A stretch of DNA of 8,597 nucleotides from CAZWVA01 sp964636885 (GTDB lineage Bacteria > Desulfobacterota_D > UBA1144 > Nemesobacterales > CSP1-2): assembly GCA_964636885.1 (NCBI GenBank), contig CAZWVA010000085.1, positions 1 through 8,597 of the forward strand. Direction: 5' to 3'. Below, one piece after another: positions 5,835 to 8,597 of the stretch. Position 1 is the stretch's first letter. Every line of letters begins with the position of its first letter. The position numbers and the translations under genes were made by a program. Under the pieces are notes generated by a model. It did no database searches and was not told the origin of the DNA. It saw only the letters and a list, made by a program, of their open reading frames with translations.

Positions 5835-6389
5835 ATGGTTCCAAGATTAAAGACTCTATACAAGGAAAAAGTATCTTCGGTTCTTAAGAAGCGTTTTGGA
5901 TATAAAAACCCGATGGAGATTCCGCGTCTTGAGAAGATAGTGGTCAATATGGGGCTTGGAAGGCTAACCGATGGGGGAAGGGAGGTTAAGATAATAGAGG
6001 ATGCCGTAAATGAGCTTTCCCTCATTATCGGTCAGAGACCCGTTATAACCAGGGCGAGGAAATCGATTGCGGGTTTTAAGCTAAGAGAAGGCGCACCGAT
6101 TGGGTGCATGGCAACGCTACGTGGGGATAGGATGTACGAGTTCTTTGATAGGCTTGTTAATCTCGCACTTCCACGTGTAAGGGATTTTCGTGGTGTACCG
6201 CCCGATTCCTTTGATGGTAGGGGAAACTATACGCTCGGCATCAGGGAGCACGTGATATTCCCCGAGGTCGACTATAGTAAGATAGAAAAGGTGAAAGGAT
6301 TGAATATAACTATAGTTACAACGGCCAAAAGCGATGAGGAGGCAAGGGAGCTATTGGCGAATCTGGGTATGCCCTTTAGAACGAGTTAA
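5835..6389 (+). CDS. rplE: 50S ribosomal protein L5
   Basis: L5 binds 5S rRNA with L18 and touches P-site tRNA in the central protuberance. The 184 residues include LKTLYKEKVSSVLKKRFGYKNPMEIPRLEKIVVNMGLG over residues 5-42, then GQRPVITRARKSIAGFKLREGAPIGCMATLRGDRMYEF at about 65-103, and a C-terminal GIREHVIFPEVDYSK and VTTAKSDEEARELL. Length is close to the usual 178-187. The ATG has a weak, distant GAGG about 13 nt upstream, so initiation probably depends on coupling to rplX. In E. coli, S8 represses the spc operon at this same junction; I do not see an obvious S8-binding fold here. Confidence 0.97.
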   Translation: MVPRLKTLYKEKVSSVLKKRFGYKNPMEIPRLEKIVVNMGLGRLTDGGREVKIIEDAVNELSLIIGQRPVITRARKSIAGFKLREGAPIGCMATLRGDRMYEFFDRLVNLALPRVRDFRGVPPDSFDGRGNYTLGIREHVIFPEVDYSKIEKVKGLNITIVTTAKSDEEARELLANLGMPFRTS

Positions 6390-6403
6390 TAGAGAGGAGA
6401 CAC

Positions 6404-6589
6404 ATGACGAGAAAGTCGCTTTTAGAAAAATCGAAGAGAGAGCCGAGGTTCAGGGTGAGACGAAGGAACCGCTGCCCACTTTGTGGAAGGCCTAGGTCGT
6501 TCTTAAGAAGGTTTGGGATGTGTAGGTTGTGTTTTCGTGATAAGGCGAGTTTTGGAAGTATACCGGGGGTGAGAAAGGCCAGTTGGTAG
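6404..6589 (+). CDS. rpsN: 30S ribosomal protein S14, zinc-binding short form
   Basis: S14 lies in the 30S head near S3 and S10. This 61-residue copy is the short type: Cys24, Cys27, Cys40 and Cys43 form a CxxC-x12-CxxC zinc ribbon (CPLCGRP ... GMCRLCF). The N-terminal ARK-like start reads MTRKSLLEKS and the C-terminus ends IPGVRKASW, the family hallmark. The alternative, zinc-free form is about 89-101 residues and lacks these cysteines. The gene has a clear AGAGGAG at 6393-6399, 4 nt before the ATG. It keeps its normal place between rplE and rpsH. The following spacer of 51 nt is the longest in the window. Confidence 0.97.
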   Translation: MTRKSLLEKSKREPRFRVRRRNRCPLCGRPRSFLRRFGMCRLCFRDKASFGSIPGVRKASW

Positions 6590-6640
6590 ATTTGGTGTTT
6601 CTATATTAGAGTTTGGAGTAAAGATGAAGAGGGGAATGAG
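6590..6640 (+). other. rpsN-rpsH spacer, no clear element
   Basis: This 51-nt gap is the longest in the window and is more T-rich than its surroundings. It holds GAGGGG before the rpsH ATG and a TTTGG repeated at 6591-6595 and 6612-6616. A TATATT hexamer at 6602-6607 resembles a -10 box but no -35 box sits at proper distance. I find no terminator or stable hairpin. Its content beyond the rpsH ribosome binding site is unexplained. Confidence 0.4.
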
Positions 6641-7033
6641 ATGACCGATCCTATTGCCGATATGTTTACCAGAATAAGGAACGCTTTGATAGCCCGCCAC
6701 AAGTCAGTGGATGTACCCGCGTCGAGAATAAAGATCGAGATAACTAGGATCCTCAAGGAAGAGGGGTTTATAGGCGATTATAAAGTGGTTGAGGACGGCG
6801 TAAGGAAGATGATCAAGATAGATCTCCTCTATACGCCTGATGGAGAAGCGGTCATAAAGGAGATTCAAAGGGTAAGCAAACCGGGTTGCAGAGCCTATGT
6901 AAGCAAAAGGGATCTACCTAGGGTAAGAGGCGGATTGGGGATTTCTATAGTCTCTACATCTAGGGGTATCATGACGGGTACAGAGGCGCGTCGTTTAAAG
7001 ATCGGGGGAGAACTAATATGCACGGTCTTGTGA
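6641..7033 (+). CDS. rpsH: 30S ribosomal protein S8
   Basis: S8 is a primary binder of 16S rRNA helix 21 in the central domain, and in E. coli it is the translational repressor of the spc operon. The 130 residues open TDPIADMFTRIRNAL, then ILKEEGFIGDYKVVED at about 37-52, LQRVSKPGxR-like IQRVSKPGCRAYV at about 79-91, and LGISIVSTSRGIMTGTEARRLKIGGELIC at the end. STSxGxMT and the GGE motif are diagnostic of the RNA-binding C-terminal domain. Length fits the usual 129-133. The ATG lies 6 nt after GAGGGG. No feedback site can be assigned from sequence alone. Confidence 0.97.
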   Translation: MTDPIADMFTRIRNALIARHKSVDVPASRIKIEITRILKEEGFIGDYKVVEDGVRKMIKIDLLYTPDGEAVIKEIQRVSKPGCRAYVSKRDLPRVRGGLGISIVSTSRGIMTGTEARRLKIGGELICTVL

Positions 7034-7043
7034 GGTAATAGAT

Positions 7044-7592
7044 ATGTCAAGGATAGGCAGAAAACCGATCACGATTCCAAGCGGTGTGAGGATAGAAACC
7101 AAGGACGGTTTGATAGAGGTTACGGGACCAAAGGGTAAGCTTTCAAAACGTATACCTCAGGGTATCAAGATAAGAATCGAGGGTTCACATCTATACGTCG
7201 AAAGGGAAAGCGACGAGAAGAAATTCAAGGCTCTTCATGGGCTAATGCGTTCTCTTATAGCGAGTATGGTTGTGGGCGTTACGGAGGGGTTTTCTAAGTC
7301 ACTCGATATCGTAGGGGTTGGTTACAAGGCTGAACTATCGGGGAAAAACACCATTAGGTTCAGTCTGGGCTATTCAAATCCGATTGAGTTTTCTCTTCCT
7401 CAAGGGATTAGCGCGGTGGTTGAGGAGAGAGGAACCAGGGTCCTTATTCAGGGGATCGATAAGGAGATCGTAGGCAATATAGCTGCAAAAATAAGAGGGC
7501 TTAGACCTCCAGATTCGTATAAAGGAAAGGGGATAAGATACACCGGTGAGATGCTCAAACTCAAACCTGGAAAGGCGGGCATAAAGAAATGA
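7044..7592 (+). CDS. rplF: 50S ribosomal protein L6
   Basis: L6 is a two-domain 23S rRNA binder near the GTPase centre and the factor-binding stalk base. The 182 residues start SRIGRKPITIPSGV, followed by VTGPKGKLSKRIP; the second domain carries VGVGYKAELSGKNTIRFSLGYSNPIEFSLP at about 91-120, and the C-terminal signature RGLRPPDSYKGKGIRYTGE at about 149-167, ending in a basic KPGKAGIKK. Family length is 175-185. The ATG lies 8 nt after GAGG, which overlaps the rpsH stop. The stop overlaps the rplR start as ATGA. Confidence 0.97.
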   Translation: MSRIGRKPITIPSGVRIETKDGLIEVTGPKGKLSKRIPQGIKIRIEGSHLYVERESDEKKFKALHGLMRSLIASMVVGVTEGFSKSLDIVGVGYKAELSGKNTIRFSLGYSNPIEFSLPQGISAVVEERGTRVLIQGIDKEIVGNIAAKIRGLRPPDSYKGKGIRYTGEMLKLKPGKAGIKK

Positions 7593-7963
7593 TAAAGAAA
7601 AAGAGCAGAAAAGAGAAAAGGGATATGAGACATAGAAGGTCAAGCGTTAAGCTAAGGATGATCTCCCGTCTACCCAGACTTTCTGTGTTTAAATCCTCTA
7701 AGCATATATACGCCCAGATAATCGACGATGCAGAGGGGCGCACCCTCGTTGCGGCTTCTTCGCTTACACCTAAGATCAGGGAGATATTGAATCAGGATAA
7801 AAAGAAGAAGGTAGAGGTAGCAAGGATAGTTGGGAAGTATATCGGTGAGCTTTCCATATCCAAAGGGATAAAAAGGGTCTGTTTTGATCGCGGTGGGTAT
7901 CCCTACCACGGCAGGGTAAAATCCCTTGCCGAGGGGGCCAGAGAGGCGGGACTCGAGTTCTAG
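7589..7963 (+). CDS. rplR: 50S ribosomal protein L18
   Basis: L18 binds 5S rRNA and attaches it to 23S rRNA in the central protuberance together with L5. The 124 residues have the basic N-terminus (KKKSRKEKRDMRHRR), then PRLSVFKSSKHIYAQIIDD at about 29-47, TLVAASSL, VGKYIGELSISKGI, and the C-terminal FDRGGYPYHGRVKSLAEGAREAGLEF, the invariant L18 ending. Family length is 112-125. The ATG at 7589 overlaps the rplF stop by 4 nt. A later ATG at 7625 (before RHRRSS) would give a shorter but still plausible protein, so the exact N-terminus is less certain than the identity. Confidence 0.96.
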   Translation: MIKKKSRKEKRDMRHRRSSVKLRMISRLPRLSVFKSSKHIYAQIIDDAEGRTLVAASSLTPKIREILNQDKKKKVEVARIVGKYIGELSISKGIKRVCFDRGGYPYHGRVKSLAEGAREAGLEF

Positions 7964-7992
7964 GAAGCATTCTTATTCTAAGGAGAAGAGAT

Positions 7993-8520
7993 TTGCAAAA
8001 AGAGAGAATAGATCCGAGTGGACTTGAACTAAAAGAGAAGATAGTTCACGTAAGAAGGGTTGCTAAAGTTACAAAGGGTGGAAAGAGGTTTCACTTTACG
8101 GCCCTGGTTGTTATAGGAAACGGTGCCGGTATTGTTGGAACGGCCTTGGGGAAATCCAACGAGGTTCCAGATGCCATTAGGAAGGCGATAGAGAAGGCAA
8201 AGAAGAACCTAATAAGGGTTCCAAGGCGCGATAATACCATCCCACACGAGGTAGTGGGTGAGCATAGTTCGAGCAGGGTGATACTAAGGCCCGCCGCTCC
8301 CGGTACTGGGGTCATTGCGGGGGGGGCGGTAAGGGCGGTTGTTGAACTCGCTGGTATTCAGGATGTATTGTCTAAGGTCTTGGGCTCTACTAATCCGCTA
8401 AACGTGGTGATGGCGACCGTTAAGGGGCTGTCTTTACTTAGAGTACCAGAAGAAGTGGCAAGGATCAGGGGGAAAGAGATGAAGGATCTAGATCTCCCTA
8501 GACACTATTTGGTTTCATGA
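7993..8520 (+). CDS. rpsE: 30S ribosomal protein S5
   Basis: S5 acts in decoding fidelity and, with S3 and S4, at the mRNA entry site. The 175 residues contain the N-terminal double-stranded RNA-binding-like domain: EKIVHVRRVAKVTKGGKRFHFTALVVIGN and GIVGTALGKSNEVPDAIRKAIEKAKKNL through about residue 72. The C-terminal domain follows with RVILRPAAPGTGVIAGGAVRAVVELAGIQDVLSKVLGSTNPLNVV-type text at about 95-139, a strong family block. The start is TTG; AAGGAG at 7980-7985 lies 7 nt upstream, and no ATG exists before the conserved region. The tail KEMKDLDLPRHYLVS is a little longer than in many S5. rplR ends 29 nt before it. Confidence 0.96.
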   Translation: MQKERIDPSGLELKEKIVHVRRVAKVTKGGKRFHFTALVVIGNGAGIVGTALGKSNEVPDAIRKAIEKAKKNLIRVPRRDNTIPHEVVGEHSSSRVILRPAAPGTGVIAGGAVRAVVELAGIQDVLSKVLGSTNPLNVVMATVKGLSLLRVPEEVARIRGKEMKDLDLPRHYLVS

Positions 8521-8568
8521 TTCTCATATCGGCTTGGTATTTTAACGAATAGAAAGGGGTTTAAAGAG

Positions 8569-8597
8569 ATGCTTGATAGATTAACGCCGCCAATGGG
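8569..8597 (+). CDS. rplO: Probable 50S ribosomal protein L15, N-terminal start (partial)
   Basis: The last nine full codons read MLDRLTPPM followed by the start of a Gly codon. L15 proteins usually begin with a short L-x-x-L-x-P-x-x-G segment before a GRG-rich region, so LDRLTPPMG fits. AAAGGGG at 8553-8559 lies 9 nt upstream. Position after rpsE supports rplO, since the usual order is rpsE, rpmD, rplO, secY. The protein is cut by the window end, so the call rests mostly on position. rpmD (L30) would be expected between rpsE and rplO and is not present in the 48-nt spacer. Confidence 0.7.

Noticed and set aside
7374..7643. Antisense frames over the rplF/rplR junction, rich in Phe, Leu and Ser and looking like membrane segments
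   Set aside because: Hydrophobic text arises from the complement of purine-rich, Lys/Arg/Glu-rich coding sequence; the sense genes explain the region fully.
8517..8552. An 11-codon frame starting at ATGA over the rpsE stop, considered as an rpmD remnant
   Set aside because: The peptide MILISAWYFNE does not resemble L30 and is too short to judge; it has no Shine-Dalgarno of its own.
1..8597. CRISPR array, insertion sequence, tRNA, integrase, phage or defence genes
   Set aside because: The whole window is filled by conserved translation genes with short spacers; no repeats, cloverleaf or mobile-element features were seen on either strand.

Overview
The window is a bacterial ribosomal-protein superoperon, the fused S10 and spc clusters, with all genes on the + strand. 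It opens with the last codons of tuf (EF-Tu). Nineteen complete ribosomal protein genes follow in the canonical order: rpsJ, rplC, rplD, rplW, rplB, rpsS, rplV, rpsC, rplP, rpmC, rpsQ, rplN, rplX, rplE, rpsN, rpsH, rplF, rplR, rpsE. It closes with the first nine codons of what is probably rplO. Every product is recognisable from conserved sequence and position. I see no tRNA, rRNA, mobile element, CRISPR array or foreign-looking gene.

Layout. Positions 1-51 are the tuf 3' end, and 76-4810 are the S10 block (S10, L3, L4, L23, L2, S19, L22, S3, L16, L29). Positions 4816-8520 run from S17 through the spc block (L14, L24, L5, S14, S8, L6, L18, S5), and 8569 onward is the L15 start. Packing is extreme: several junctions overlap (rplC/rplD by 14 nt; rplD/rplW, rplP/rpmC, rpsQ/rplN and rplF/rplR by 4 nt). 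Only four spacers exceed 30 nt: 2801-2837, 4141-4184, 6590-6640 and 8521-8568. No stretch over 300 bases lacks a gene, and no intrinsic terminator is visible. This suggests one co-transcribed, translationally coupled unit supplying both ribosomal subunits in step. S10, S19, S3, S17, S14, S8 and S5 build the 30S; the L proteins build the 50S.

Organism. It is a bacterium with strong Shine-Dalgarno use and a frequent choice of GTG or TTG starts (six of nineteen). The coding strand is purine-rich, with many AGG/AGA arginine and ATA isoleucine codons, which is common in thermophiles. The four-cysteine S14, the apparent lack of rpmD between rpsE and rplO, and the wording of L14, L3 and L2 remind me of Desulfobacterota or related deep-branching, possibly thermophilic, lineages. 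That placement is an impression from memory and is weak.

I did not find a previously undescribed system. The most useful second looks are a well-formed hairpin in the rpsC-rplP spacer, the missing rpmD, and Shine-Dalgarno sites embedded in the C-terminal codons of upstream proteins.
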